Shown in pieces: positions 46,047 to 55,101 of a stretch of 64,000 nt of DNA (the stretch's first letter is position 1; every line of letters begins with the position of its first letter). The notes beneath the pieces are model-generated. The model searched no databases, was not told the origin of the DNA, and saw only the letters and a program-made list of their open reading frames with translations. Source of the DNA: Kitasatospora sp. MAA19 (GTDB lineage Bacteria; Actinomycetota; Actinomycetes; Streptomycetales; Streptomycetaceae); assembly GCF_029894125.1 (NCBI RefSeq), contig NZ_JARXYZ010000016.1:106125-170124 (forward strand), written 5' to 3'. The position numbers and the translations under genes are program-made.

Positions 46047-46739
46047 TCAGGTGGTGCCGCCGACCACCGCGTCGCCGGCCGGGGTGGCCGGGGCGGCGCC
46101 GGTGCGCGGCGCGAGCGAGGCGAGGTCGCCGGTGTCGCCCATCCTCAGCACGAAGGGCCGCTGCGGGGTGTAGCGGATCGCGGTGACCGAGCAGGGCTCG
46201 ACGCTGATCCGCTGGAAGTGGTCCAGGTGCAGGCCGAGCGCGTCGGCCACCACCGCCTTGATCACGTCCCCGTGCGAGCAGGCCACCCAGACCGCGTCCT
46301 CGCCGTGCTCGGCGGCGATCTTCTCGTTCCACTCCCGGACCGCGCTCACCGTGCGGTGGCTCAGCTCGCGCAGCGACTCCCCACCCGGGAAGGCCGCGGC
46401 GGCCGCGTGGTCCTGCACGGTGCGCCAGAGCGGTTCCTTCGCCAGCTCGGCCAGCGGCCGGCCGGTCCACTCGCCGTAGTGGCACTCGCCCAGCCGTTCG
46501 TCCTCGGCCGGCGGTCCCAGCTCGGGCCGGGCCGCCAGCAGCGGCTCCAGGGTCTGCCGGCAGCGCTCCAGCGGACTGCTGACGACCCCCGCCAGCGGGA
46601 TCCCGGCGAGCCGGCCGGCCAGCGCGGCGGCCTGCGCGCGCCCGGTGTCGTCGAGGTCCACGCCGGGCGTCCAACCGGCCAGGATTCCGGCGGTGTTCGC
46701 GGTCGAGCGGCCGTGGCGGACGAGCAGCAGGGTGGGCAT
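46047..46739 (-). CDS. Histidine phosphatase, MSMEG_4193-type
   Basis: 230 residues of the phosphoglycerate mutase/histidine phosphatase superfamily. The phospho-acceptor His9 is in LVRHGRSTAN; an Arg in SSPLERCRQT, Glu in LGECHYGEW and the second His in ACSHGDVIKAV complete the active site. The C-terminal 30 residues are Ala/Pro-rich. Probably a phosphatase rather than a mutase. Its genomic partners, a kinase-like protein and DUF3090, suggest opposing steps on one phosphorylated substrate. Start ATG 46739. Confidence 0.9.
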   Translation of the reverse strand: MPTLLLVRHGRSTANTAGILAGWTPGVDLDDTGRAQAAALAGRLAGIPLAGVVSSPLERCRQTLEPLLAARPELGPPAEDERLGECHYGEWTGRPLAELAKEPLWRTVQDHAAAAAFPGGESLRELSHRTVSAVREWNEKIAAEHGEDAVWVACSHGDVIKAVVADALGLHLDHFQRISVEPCSVTAIRYTPQRPFVLRMGDTGDLASLAPRTGAAPATPAGDAVVGGTT

Positions 46740-46894
46740 GGGGCTTAGCCTACGGCCTCCGGGCGCAGCCGTGGGGCGGGGGTGCGGGCGCGGGCGCGGG
46801 GCCCGACCGTGGGGCGCGGGCGGGGGTGCCGGTCCCGCAGCCGTGCTGGCCCGGCTTCACACCGGACGCCCCGTCCCGGGCCACAATGGCCCGC

Positions 46895-47878
46895 ATGATC
46901 GTCCACTGTGCCAGCTACCACGACGGCCACCGGATCGAGGCCCCCGACGACCTCGCCGGCGCGCTCGCCGCCGCCCGCGCGGCCGGGCCCGGCGGCTTCG
47001 TCTGGATAGGCCTGTTCGAGCCCACCGCCGAGGAACTCCACCACGTCGGACGGGAGTTCGCCCTGCACCCGCTCGCCGTCGAGGACGCCGTCAGCGCCCA
47101 CCAGCGCCCCAAGGTCGAGCCCTACCAGGGCTCCCTGTTCGTCGCCCTCAAGACGCTCGGCTACCACCCCGGCGCCCACGCGGTGACCATCGGCGAGGTG
47201 ATGGTGTTCCTCGGCGCGGACTTCGTGATGACCGTCCGGCACGGCGCCGACACCCCGCTCTCCGGCCTGCGGGCCCGACTGGAGAAGCAGCCCGAACTGC
47301 TGCGGTACGGGCCGAGCTCGGTGCTGCACTCGGTCCTCGACACCGTCGTCGACGGCTACGTGGACGTGGCCACCGGGCTGCAGGCCGACCTGGACGAACT
47401 GGAGGCGGACGTCTTCGCCCCCGGCCGGGTCGGTCGCGACACCGCCGGCCGGATCTACGGCTACAAACGCCAGGTGATGACCGTCCGCCGCGCCACCGGC
47501 CCGCTGCTGGAGCCTGCGCTGCGCCTGGCCCGGGGCGGCGAACCGTACGTCCGCCCGGAGACCCTGCCCTACCTGCGGGACGTCGCCGACCACCTGGCCC
47601 GGGTGACCGACCAGGTGGACGGCATGGACCGGCTGCTGTCCGACATCCTCAACGCCAACCTGGCGCAGGTCAGCGTGCAGCAGAACAACGACATGCGGAA
47701 GATCTCGGCCTGGGCGGCGCTGGCCGCCGTGCCGACGATGATCGCGGGCGTGTACGGGATGAACTTCGTCGACATGCCCGAACTGCGCCAGCCCTGGGGG
47801 TACCCGGCGGTGCTGTCACTGATGGTGGCGGTCTGCCTGGTGCTGCACCGGGTGTTCAAGCGGCACGACTGGCTGTAG
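46895..47878 (+). CDS. corA: CorA-family magnesium/cobalt transporter
   Basis: 327 residues. A large cytoplasmic alpha/beta N-terminal domain and long helices (about 1-260) lead to two C-terminal transmembrane helices. The first ends in YGMNF, the GMN selectivity motif of CorA. The C-terminus HRVFKRHDWL is also typical. The ATG at 46895 gives the homologue-like start MIVHCASYHDGH; an ATG three codons earlier is possible. It is divergent from the histidine phosphatase. Transports Mg2+ or other divalent cations. Confidence 0.93.
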   Translation: MIVHCASYHDGHRIEAPDDLAGALAAARAAGPGGFVWIGLFEPTAEELHHVGREFALHPLAVEDAVSAHQRPKVEPYQGSLFVALKTLGYHPGAHAVTIGEVMVFLGADFVMTVRHGADTPLSGLRARLEKQPELLRYGPSSVLHSVLDTVVDGYVDVATGLQADLDELEADVFAPGRVGRDTAGRIYGYKRQVMTVRRATGPLLEPALRLARGGEPYVRPETLPYLRDVADHLARVTDQVDGMDRLLSDILNANLAQVSVQQNNDMRKISAWAALAAVPTMIAGVYGMNFVDMPELRQPWGYPAVLSLMVAVCLVLHRVFKRHDWL

Positions 47879-47956
47879 TGCCGCTCGAAGACCCGGGTAC
47901 CGCTTCGCCGGGCGCCGGTTCACCGGCCACCTGCTCGCCGGTGACGCCGGGCGCCG

Positions 47957-49003
47957 CTACGCCAGGCCGGCGCGCTCCAGCGCCTCGACGCCCGTGCGCA
48001 GCGCCTGGATCCGCTCGTCCAGGGTGAAGCCGGACGGGGCCAGGGTGAGCGTGGTGACGCCGGCGTCGGCGTAGGCCTGCATCCGGTCCGCGATCCGGGC
48101 GGTGTCGCCGATCAGCGAGGTGGCGTCGATCAGCTCGTGCGGGACGGCGGCCGCGGCGCCCGCGTAGTCCTTGGCCAGGTACTTCTCCTGGATCTCGTCG
48201 GCGGCCTGCTCGTAGCCCATCCGCCGGGTGAGCTGGTTGTAGAAGTTCTTCTCCTTGCTGCCCATGCCGCCGATGTACAGCGCGGCGTAGGAGCGCTGGG
48301 AGTCGACGCCGGCCTTGATGTCCTCGCCGACCGCGATGGTGACGGTCGGGCAGAGGTCGAAGCCGTCCAGGCCCTGCCCGGTCTTGGCGCGGCCGGCCTT
48401 CAGCGGGTCGAGGGAGAGCGCGGCGTGCTCGGGCGAGAAGAAGATGCCGAGCCAGCCGTCGGCGATCTCGCCGGTCTGCTCCAGGTTCTTCGGGCCGATC
48501 GCGGCGATGTACAGCGGGATGTGCTCGCGCACCGGGTGCACGGTGAGCTTGATCGGCTTGCCGGGGCCCCCGGGCAGCGGCAGCGTCCAGTGCGCGCCCT
48601 CGTGGACCAGCCGCTCGCGGGACATCGCCTTGCGGATGATCTCCACGTACTCGCGGGTGCGGGCGAGCGGCTTGTCGAACTTCACGCCGTACCAGCCCTC
48701 GGAGACCTGCGGTCCGGAAACGCCGAGGCCGAGCCGGAACCGGCCGCCGGACAGGGTGTCCAGGGTCGCCGCGGTCATCGCGGTCATCGCCGGCGTGCGG
48801 GCGGGGATCTGGAAGATGGCCGAGCCGACGTCGATCCGCTCGGTCTTGGCGGCGACGAAGCTCAGGACGGTCGCCGCGTCCGAGCCGTACGCCTCGGCCG
48901 CCCAGCACACCGCATAGCCGAGCCGGTCCGCCTCCTGGGCCACGGCGATGTTGTCGGCGTCCATGCCGAGTCCCCAGTAGCCGAGGTTGATTCCGAGTCG
49001 CAT
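47957..49003 (-). CDS. LLM-class F420-dependent oxidoreductase
   Basis: 348 residues, luciferase-like TIM barrel that uses reduced coenzyme F420 (or FMN). It begins MRLGINLGYWGLGMDADNIA, with LSGGRFRLGLGVSGPQVSEG and PLYIAAIGPKNLEQTGEIAD, segments typical of actinobacterial F420-dependent members. Substrate unknown. The ATG at 49003 is the homologue-like start. Convergent with corA; a weak 8-bp hairpin lies between them near 47920-47944. Confidence 0.9.
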   Translation of the reverse strand: MRLGINLGYWGLGMDADNIAVAQEADRLGYAVCWAAEAYGSDAATVLSFVAAKTERIDVGSAIFQIPARTPAMTAMTAATLDTLSGGRFRLGLGVSGPQVSEGWYGVKFDKPLARTREYVEIIRKAMSRERLVHEGAHWTLPLPGGPGKPIKLTVHPVREHIPLYIAAIGPKNLEQTGEIADGWLGIFFSPEHAALSLDPLKAGRAKTGQGLDGFDLCPTVTIAVGEDIKAGVDSQRSYAALYIGGMGSKEKNFYNQLTRRMGYEQAADEIQEKYLAKDYAGAAAAVPHELIDATSLIGDTARIADRMQAYADAGVTTLTLAPSGFTLDERIQALRTGVEALERAGLA

Positions 49004-49255
49004 GTGCCGAACCTTCCAGTCGGTGAGGGTTGGTGGCGAGGGTAGCCGCGCACTCACCGGTCATGCTACTGACCGGTAGTGGTGGTCCGGGTCACACCCG
49101 CCGGCCCCCGGTGGCCGGTGATCGTTCTGCGGGTCGCCACCTCTGCCCGGGCACCGGCCGCTACGCTCAGCCGACGTGGGGAGCGCTCTTCCCACCTGCG
49201 CGTTTTCAGGGCCACCGGCGCTCCCGGTGCCACCGGCCAGAGGAGGGCCCGTCCG

Positions 49256-50236
49256 ATGGAAAAGCGACACCTCGGCCGTACCGGTCTGCAGGTCTCCCGG
49301 CTCGGGCTCGGCACCATGACCTGGGGCCGCGACACCGACGAACACGAGGCCGCCGAGCAGCTCAAGGACTTCGTCGACGCCGGCGGCAACCTGCTCGACA
49401 CGGCCGACGTGTACGCCGACGGCGGCGCCGAATACCTGATCTCCCGGCTCACCGACAGCCTGATCCCCCGCTCCGAACTCGTCATCGCCACCAAGGCCGG
49501 CAGCGTGCCGGAGTCCACCCGCCGCTTCGACGGCTCGCGCGGACACCTCCTCTCCGCGCTCGACGCCTCGCTGCGCCGACTCGGCACCGACTACGTCGAC
49601 CTGTGGCAGGTGCACTCCTTCGACCCCATGACGCCCGTCGAGGAGACGCTCAGCGCCCTCGACATCGCCGTCTCCTCCGGACGCGCCCGGTACGTCGGGG
49701 TCTGCGACTTCAGCGGCTGGCAGCTCGCCAAGGCCGCCACCTGGCAGCGCTCCCACCACGGGCGCACGCCGCTGGCCGGGGCCCAGCTGGAGTACTCGCT
49801 GCTCCAGCGCGGCATCGAACGCGAGGCGCTGCCCGCCGCCCAGGACGCCGGGGTCGGGCTGGTCGCCTCCTCGCCGCTCGGGCGCGGGGTGCTCACCGGC
49901 AAGTACCGGCACGGCGTCCCGCAGGACTCGCGCGGCGCCTCGCCGTACCTGTCCGGGTTCGTCCAGCCGTACCTCGGGGAGCGCTCGCGGCGGATCGTCG
50001 ACGCCGTCGCCACGGCCGCCGACGGGCTCGCCAGCAGCCCGCTCGCGGTCGCCCTCGCCTGGGTCCGGGACCGGCCCGGGGTGGCGAGCGCGCTGGTCGG
50101 GGCCCGTACGGTGGCCCAGCTGCAGGCGGCGCTGTCGGTGGAGGCGCTTACGCTTCCGGGTGAGATCCGTGGTGCGCTGGACGACATCTCGTCGCCCGTG
50201 CACCGCTACCCGGACCAGGGGTGGAGCGAGCTGTAG
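49256..50236 (+). CDS. Aldo/keto reductase
   Basis: 326 residues, NADPH-dependent (α/β)8 oxidoreductase. The catalytic tetrad is visible: Asp in NLLDTADVYADGG, the Tyr of the same segment, Lys in LVIATKAG and His in LWQVHSFD. It begins MEKRHLGRTGLQVSRLGLGT. The ATG at 49256 follows AGAGGAGGG. Substrate unknown. Another gene in the same orientation starts 47 bp downstream and could be co-transcribed. Confidence 0.93.
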   Translation: MEKRHLGRTGLQVSRLGLGTMTWGRDTDEHEAAEQLKDFVDAGGNLLDTADVYADGGAEYLISRLTDSLIPRSELVIATKAGSVPESTRRFDGSRGHLLSALDASLRRLGTDYVDLWQVHSFDPMTPVEETLSALDIAVSSGRARYVGVCDFSGWQLAKAATWQRSHHGRTPLAGAQLEYSLLQRGIEREALPAAQDAGVGLVASSPLGRGVLTGKYRHGVPQDSRGASPYLSGFVQPYLGERSRRIVDAVATAADGLASSPLAVALAWVRDRPGVASALVGARTVAQLQAALSVEALTLPGEIRGALDDISSPVHRYPDQGWSEL

Positions 50237-50283
50237 CCCCTCGTCCTGATGAACAGGCAGTGGAGTGACCTTTGGAGCGGACG

Positions 50284-52464
50284 ATGAGTGACACGGAGAA
50301 CGGCGCTCCGGAGGAGACCACCGGGGGCTCGGCCAGCTCGGCCGGCTCGGCCCGCCCGGTGGACAAGGCGGCGGCGATCGCCGAGTTGGCGCAGCGGATC
50401 CGCAGCGTCGGCCCGCAGGCCGCACCGCCGGAGGGCGGGGACCGACCGGCCGTCGCCGAGGACGCCAAGGGCGCCGAGGCCCCGGCCACCGCGCCGGCCA
50501 CCACGCCGACTCCGGGCCCGGCTCCGGGCCCCGGGGAGCTCGACCGGCAGCGCGCCCAGGCGCTCAAGGACACCGCCGAGGTGCTGACCGCCGGGGGCGC
50601 CCCGATGGAGCTCGCGGCCGCCGCAGTGGCCGAGTTCGGCGACGGCGCCGCCGAACAGCTGCGCTCCGACCCGTGGGCGGTGCTGTCCCTGCCCGGCGTC
50701 CGGCCCGACCACGCGGACGGCTTCGCGCGCGGCCTGCTCGGCCCCGCCGCCGGCCCCGGCGACCCGCGCCGCGCCCAGGCGCTGGTGCCGTGGCTGCTGG
50801 AGCAAGCGGCGCTGCGCGGCCACTCCGCCGTGGAGGTCGCCGAGATCGCGGCCGGACTCGACCGCCACGGGCTGCCGGACTCGGCCGCGGCGATCCAGGC
50901 CGCCGTCCTGGACGGGCGCGCGATGCCCTTCCAGGAGGAGCTGACCGGACCGGAGGCGCACACGGCGGGCGGGGACGAGGACGAGGAGCCGCCGACCCGG
51001 ACGCTGCTCGCCCTGGAGCGGCTCGCGCTGGCCGAGGAGAGCCTCGCGGACGGGCTGGTCCGGCTGATGTCGACCTTCGTGCCGGGCGAGGACTCGGAGC
51101 CGGACGAGGACTCGGTACCGGACGAGGGCCCGGAGCCGAGCGAGGAGGCTGACGCCGGCGAGGGCTCCGACTCGGGCGAGGCCGCCGACTTGAGTGAGGA
51201 CGCCGACTCAGCGGCGCGCTCCGGCTCGGGCGAGCACGCCGACTCGGGCGAGGCCGCTCCGCGGGCCCCCGCCATGCCCGGCCCGACCGCGTGGGCGGCC
51301 GCCGGTGAAGCCGCGCCGTCCTCCTCCGCCACCGCCCTGATCCAGGCCGTCGCCGACAGCGCCCTGGTGCTGCACACCGGCGGCGAGGCCGCCCGGGCCG
51401 AACCCGCCGCACTGCTGGCCGCAACCCGCGGCCTCGGGCTGCGGGCCTGGGCCGCCACCTGGACCGACCAGGGCCGGGAGTCCTTCGCCGCGCTCACCGA
51501 CGCCCCGGCCGCCGTGGTCACCCTCGCCGACCTGCTCTCCGGCGCCGCCGGGCCGGGCCGCTCCTCCGACGGCACGCTCGCCCTGGACGTCCTGGTCGTC
51601 CTCGACGCCCCGCTGCTGGACGTCGAACTGGCCGCCACCGTCCTGGAGTCGCTCGCCGACGGCACCCGCCTGGTGCTCAGCGGTGACCCGGGCCAGCTCT
51701 GGTCGGCCGGCCCCGGACGGTTCTTCGCCGACCTGCTGGCCGCCAAGGTCTGCCCCGCGGTCGCCTCCCGCACCCCGGACTTCGGCCCGATCGGCGAGCT
51801 GGTCTCCGGCATCGGCATCGGCGAACTCCAGCCGGTCGAGGCGCCGGACAAGGAGGTGGTCATCCTGACCGCCAAGGACGGCGGCGAGGCCGTCCACCGC
51901 GCCATCCAGCTGCTCACCGACTCCATCCCGCGCGCCCTCGGCATCCCCGCCGAGCAGGTGGTGCTGCTCACCCCGGGCCACGGCGGCCCGGCCGGCACCC
52001 GGGGCCTGAACGCCGCCGCGAAGGCCCGGCTCAACCCGGGGCCCGGCCGGTTCGGCGGCTTCGACCCGGGCGACCGGGTGGTCGAATCCCCCGCCCCCGG
52101 CATCACCCGCCCGGCCCGGGTACTGGACGGCGACGCCACCGGCCTGCACCTGGAGTACGCGGACGGCTCGCGCCGGACCGTCCCGCCCGCCGAGGCCGCC
52201 CGGCTGCGGCACGGCTGGGCGCTGACCGTCCACCAGGCGCTCGGCCGCCGTTGGCCGGGCGCGGTGGTCGTGCTCCCGGAGGACGCCGGCCCGGTGCTCA
52301 CCCGGCAGTGGGTCTACACCGCCTTCGGCCGCGGCGAGCGGCACCTGTCCGTGGTGCACGCGGCGGGCCCGGCGCTCGCCCAGGCCGTCGCCGAGCGCCC
52401 GGCACAGCCGCGCACCACCCGGCTGCGGGCGATCCTCGCCGAGAACGCCGCGTCGGCGTACTGA
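50284..52464 (+). CDS. RecD-like helicase homologue lacking Walker motifs
   Basis: 726 residues (ATG 50284, GGAG six bases upstream). A disordered N-terminus (1-85) precedes a helical region with LRSDPWAVLSLPGVRPDHAD resembling the RecD2 N-terminal helix-hairpin-helix part (about 90-220), and a highly acidic Asp/Glu/Ser linker (about 262-325). The C-terminal half aligns by eye with RecD: motif III LSGDPGQLWSAGPGRFFADL, the SH3-like insertion (FDPGDRVVESPAPGITRPAR) and the motif V/VI area ALTVHQALGRRWPGAVVVLP with QWVYTAFGRG. But the Walker A position reads GGEAARAEPA (about 365-375) and the Walker B Glu is Ala in VVLDAPLLD (about 435). ATP hydrolysis is therefore unlikely; a scaffold or DNA-binding role is inferred. 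Confidence 0.85.
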   Translation: MSDTENGAPEETTGGSASSAGSARPVDKAAAIAELAQRIRSVGPQAAPPEGGDRPAVAEDAKGAEAPATAPATTPTPGPAPGPGELDRQRAQALKDTAEVLTAGGAPMELAAAAVAEFGDGAAEQLRSDPWAVLSLPGVRPDHADGFARGLLGPAAGPGDPRRAQALVPWLLEQAALRGHSAVEVAEIAAGLDRHGLPDSAAAIQAAVLDGRAMPFQEELTGPEAHTAGGDEDEEPPTRTLLALERLALAEESLADGLVRLMSTFVPGEDSEPDEDSVPDEGPEPSEEADAGEGSDSGEAADLSEDADSAARSGSGEHADSGEAAPRAPAMPGPTAWAAAGEAAPSSSATALIQAVADSALVLHTGGEAARAEPAALLAATRGLGLRAWAATWTDQGRESFAALTDAPAAVVTLADLLSGAAGPGRSSDGTLALDVLVVLDAPLLDVELAATVLESLADGTRLVLSGDPGQLWSAGPGRFFADLLAAKVCPAVASRTPDFGPIGELVSGIGIGELQPVEAPDKEVVILTAKDGGEAVHRAIQLLTDSIPRALGIPAEQVVLLTPGHGGPAGTRGLNAAAKARLNPGPGRFGGFDPGDRVVESPAPGITRPARVLDGDATGLHLEYADGSRRTVPPAEAARLRHGWALTVHQALGRRWPGAVVVLPEDAGPVLTRQWVYTAFGRGERHLSVVHAAGPALAQAVAERPAQPRTTRLRAILAENAASAY

Positions 52465-52514
52465 TCCGCGCACACCGGTTGACACTCCGGTCCGAACCCG
52501 CCGGACCGAAAACA

Positions 52515-52553
52515 CAGCGGGCGGGCCCCACACCCGGTGGGGTCTGCCCGCTG
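52515..52553. terminator. Bidirectional terminator between convergent genes
   Basis: 17-bp stem with two G-T pairs (52515-52531 with 52537-52553), five-base loop, between the RecD-like gene (+) and the hypothetical at 52567 (-). Confidence 0.65.
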
Positions 52554-52566
52554 CGGTCCGAGCCGG

Positions 52567-53172
52567 TCAGTCGTCGGGGTCCTCGTCGTCGTAGACCTCG
52601 CTCACGTCGAACCGGCAGATCAGCATCTGCGGGTCGGCGTGCTCGAAGGGCTCCGGCAGCCACTCCCCCGGCTCGGTCGGCTCCGCCGCCGCGACCCAGA
52701 GCGTCGAGTCCGCCTCCTCCAGGCCGAACTCCTCGCTGCGGGCGGCGATCTCGTCCGGCTCGTACTCGCCGAACAGCACACCGATCGCGGCGTTCACCCC
52801 GCTGGTGCCGCCCCCGCCGGGGGTCAGCGACTCGTCGAGCCGCTCGGCCTGGGCGCGCAGCCGCTTGGGGTCGGCGACGTGGTAGTCCCGGCGGATCAGC
52901 ACGCTGATCGCCTCGGGCTGTTCGGGGCCGTGGTAGCCGCCCGGGCCCTCGTCCCCGGGGATCTCGAAGGGGGTGACCTCGTCGTAGACCTCGTAGAGGA
53001 GTTGGTCGTAGGCGATGGCCGCCGTCGCGAGCTGCTCGTAGGCGGCGGACACAGCGGGATCATCCGCTGCGCTGGGGCTTGACACCGCTTCCAGATGACG
53101 GTCGATGGCGGCCTTGACCGCCTCGGCGGCGGCGCGTACCTCGGCAATGGTGGGCTGCGCGGCATCAGACAT
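52567..53172 (-). CDS. Conserved acidic hypothetical protein
   Basis: 201 residues, strongly acidic, no signal or membrane segment. The N-terminal half is helical (TIAEVRAAAEAVKAAIDRHL); the middle contains ISVLIRRDYHVADPKRLRAQ. The end (VSEVYDDEDPDD) is very acidic. I do not recognise a characterised family; it looks like a soluble streptomycete-conserved protein. Start ATG 53172. It is convergent with the RecD-like gene. Confidence 0.78.
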   Translation of the reverse strand: MSDAAQPTIAEVRAAAEAVKAAIDRHLEAVSSPSAADDPAVSAAYEQLATAAIAYDQLLYEVYDEVTPFEIPGDEGPGGYHGPEQPEAISVLIRRDYHVADPKRLRAQAERLDESLTPGGGGTSGVNAAIGVLFGEYEPDEIAARSEEFGLEEADSTLWVAAAEPTEPGEWLPEPFEHADPQMLICRFDVSEVYDDEDPDD

Positions 53173-53537
53173 GGTGCAGACGCTATCTCCCCGCGGTGTC
53201 GGTACGCACAGCGGTTGTCACCTACACCCGCGATTTCACCGCAACTTCCCCCCTGATGTCCGATCCGCGTGGTTCTGTCCCCGCGCATGCCCGGCGCAGA
53301 GGGCGTGCGGCCGGGCCCGACGAGGCCAATCGGGTGCCGCTTCGCGCGCCGGGATCGGGGTATCCCGTCCACAGGAACAACGGAACTGATGCACTGTCAG
53401 CCGGGCCGGTCCGGGCTGGTCCCGTCGGGTCGGGAGGACGGCGGGAACGACGGCAGGGAGGACGACCGGAAATACCCGGTCCGGCTGTCCGAGGCAGGTC
53501 GTAGGCTTGCGTGCAGGTGATCCTCAGGAGGAGCGTT
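53173..53537. other. Intergenic region between divergent small genes
   Basis: About 365 bp without a convincing gene. It should hold the promoters of the acidic protein (-) and the DUF5703 gene (+). I see no strong hairpin or repeat. Confidence 0.4.
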
Positions 53538-53747
53538 TTGACCCCACCGAAGCCGGTCCGGCAACCGGAGTACGAGTACCAGTCGCTGCGGATGCCGCGC
53601 GGCACCACGCGCAACGCGGCACGCCAACTGCTCACCGAGCACGCCGAGTACGGACACTGGGAGCTCGACCGGTTGCGGCTGTTTCCCGACGGGAGCCGGA
53701 CGGTCCGGCTGCGACGGCGGATCATCCGACAGGTCCGGAGCTGGTGA
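53538..53747 (+). CDS. DUF5703-family small basic protein
   Basis: 69 residues (starting from TTG), with HAEYGHWELDRLRLFPDGSR and the basic end VRLRRRIIRQVRSW that mark the DUF5703 family of actinobacteria. I chose the TTG at 53538 because AGGAGG lies five bases before it; a GTG at 53511 would add nine residues but has no ribosome-binding site. No membrane segment. Function unknown. Confidence 0.82.
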   Translation: MTPPKPVRQPEYEYQSLRMPRGTTRNAARQLLTEHAEYGHWELDRLRLFPDGSRTVRLRRRIIRQVRSW

Positions 53748-53777
53748 CGGGCGGGCGCGCCTGAGTCCGCCCGTCAC
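53744..53777 (+). terminator. Terminator overlapping the DUF5703 stop codon
   Basis: 11-bp perfect stem (53744-53754 with 53767-53777), 12-base loop; the left arm includes the TGA stop. Confidence 0.5.
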
Positions 53778-53936
53778 GGCGGGGGCGTACGGGCGGGGGA
53801 CGTACGGGCAGATCCGCCTCGGGTGGGGAGCGGCCGGGCGGGGTGAGCCCGACCGGGAACGTGACTGCCCCGGCGGGGACTTCACGCCAGGCCTCATGCC
53901 CGGCCATCACCCCGAGACTCCACTCCGGGCTTTCAC

Positions 53937-53975
53937 GCGCCTGCGGCCGCCCGATGGACGGGCGGCCGCGGGCGC
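53937..53975 (-). terminator. Terminator after the long chaplin gene
   Basis: 17-bp stem with one G-T pair (53937-53953 with 53959-53975), five-base loop, about 45 bp past the chpC stop. Confidence 0.6.
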
Positions 53976-54019
53976 GTCGCGCGCTCCGGCGGCGCTGCGG
54001 GGTGCGACCTACCGGCGGC

Positions 54020-54832
54020 TCAACGCGCGCCGGCGCGGGCGCGGCGGTAGAGCACGCCGCCGCCGAGCAGCAGGGCGAGGCCGGCGGCGCCGAGTAGTTC
54101 GACGTCACCGGCGCCGGTGGAGGCCAGCTGGCTGCCGACGGCGGTGCTCGGCGAGGCGGCTGCGGTGCGGGCCGCGACCGGGACGGCCTGACCGCTCGCG
54201 ACCGGCGCGGCGGCGGGGGTCGAGCCGCCCCCGGGGGTGCCGGTTCGCGGGTTGCCCGGGGTTTCCGCGCCGCCGGTCTGCGGCGGGGCGGACGGGCTGT
54301 GGTCCTCGGGGCAGTCGTCGGTCGGCTTCGAGGCCGGGACGGAGTGGGCGACGTTGCCGCAGTCGTTGCCGAAGGCGGGGTTCCCGACGCCGACCACGTC
54401 CACGGAGTTGCCGCAGGCGTTGACCGGGACGTGCACCGGGGCCTGGACGCTGTTGCCGGAGACCACACCGGGCGAGTTGGCGGCGACACCGGAGGCGGAC
54501 GCGCCCGAGGCGGACGTACCCGCGCCGGTGCTGGAACTGGAACCGGCGCCCGTGTGGGAGCCGCCCGGCTTCGCGGCCTCGTGGTGGCCGCTGACGTTGG
54601 CGCAGCGGTTGCCGTAGGACGGGTTCAGCACGCCGATCACGTCGACGGTGTTGCCGCAGGCGTTGACCGGTACCTCGACCGGCACCTGCACCGAGTTCCC
54701 GGAGGCGACACCCGCCGAACCGGCCGCACTTCCCTGCGCCTCGGAGCCCGCGTAGGCGTAGCCGGCGGTCGAGGCCAGGACACTGCCGGTGGCCACGACC
54801 GTGAGGATCCCCTTCTTGGCTACATTCCTCAT
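54020..54832 (-). CDS. chpC: Long chaplin with two chaplin domains and LAXTG sorting signal
   Basis: 270 residues. Signal peptide MRNVAKKGILTVVATGSVLA (cleavage near AYAGS), then two chaplin domains (about 38-80 and 114-155), each with the NACGN...C pair and VIGVLNPSYGNRCAN or VVGVGNPAFGNDCGN. A Ser/Gly linker separates them, and a Pro/Thr-rich spacer follows. The C-terminus carries QLASTG (235-240), a hydrophobic helix and RRARAGAR: an LAXTG signal for class E sortase, anchoring the protein to the wall. Chaplins self-assemble into amyloid-like films that let aerial hyphae break the water surface. It is beside a short chaplin, as chpC/chpH are in S. coelicolor; the symbol is assigned on that basis. 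Confidence 0.9.
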   Translation of the reverse strand: MRNVAKKGILTVVATGSVLASTAGYAYAGSEAQGSAAGSAGVASGNSVQVPVEVPVNACGNTVDVIGVLNPSYGNRCANVSGHHEAAKPGGSHTGAGSSSSTGAGTSASGASASGVAANSPGVVSGNSVQAPVHVPVNACGNSVDVVGVGNPAFGNDCGNVAHSVPASKPTDDCPEDHSPSAPPQTGGAETPGNPRTGTPGGGSTPAAAPVASGQAVPVAARTAAASPSTAVGSQLASTGAGDVELLGAAGLALLLGGGVLYRRARAGAR

Positions 54833-55035
54833 CTTTTCCCCTGACGTATCGAGAACGACGTGACGACCTTGACGCGACTACCCTCCGAAAGTCGGAATTT
54901 CCGCATATCCAGATATCCGGCAAGGTCTTCGACTGCACAGGGATTAACGAGAGGGCGACGGGGAGGTTGAGCCGAACGAGCCCGCTTCACCCGATCGAGC
55001 GAGGCCCCCGCCCGGCCCGCGACTCCTCAGCTCCT

Positions 55036-55067
55036 CGACTCCGCGACTCCGCGACTCCGCGACTCCG
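55036..55067. repeat. Tandem repeat of cgactccg
   Basis: Four perfect copies of the 8-bp unit cgactccg, with degenerate copies on both sides. A likely slippage-prone tract in non-coding DNA. Confidence 0.85.
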
Positions 55068-55101
55068 CGACTCCTCAGCGTCCAATCCCCGGACATGCGA
55101 A

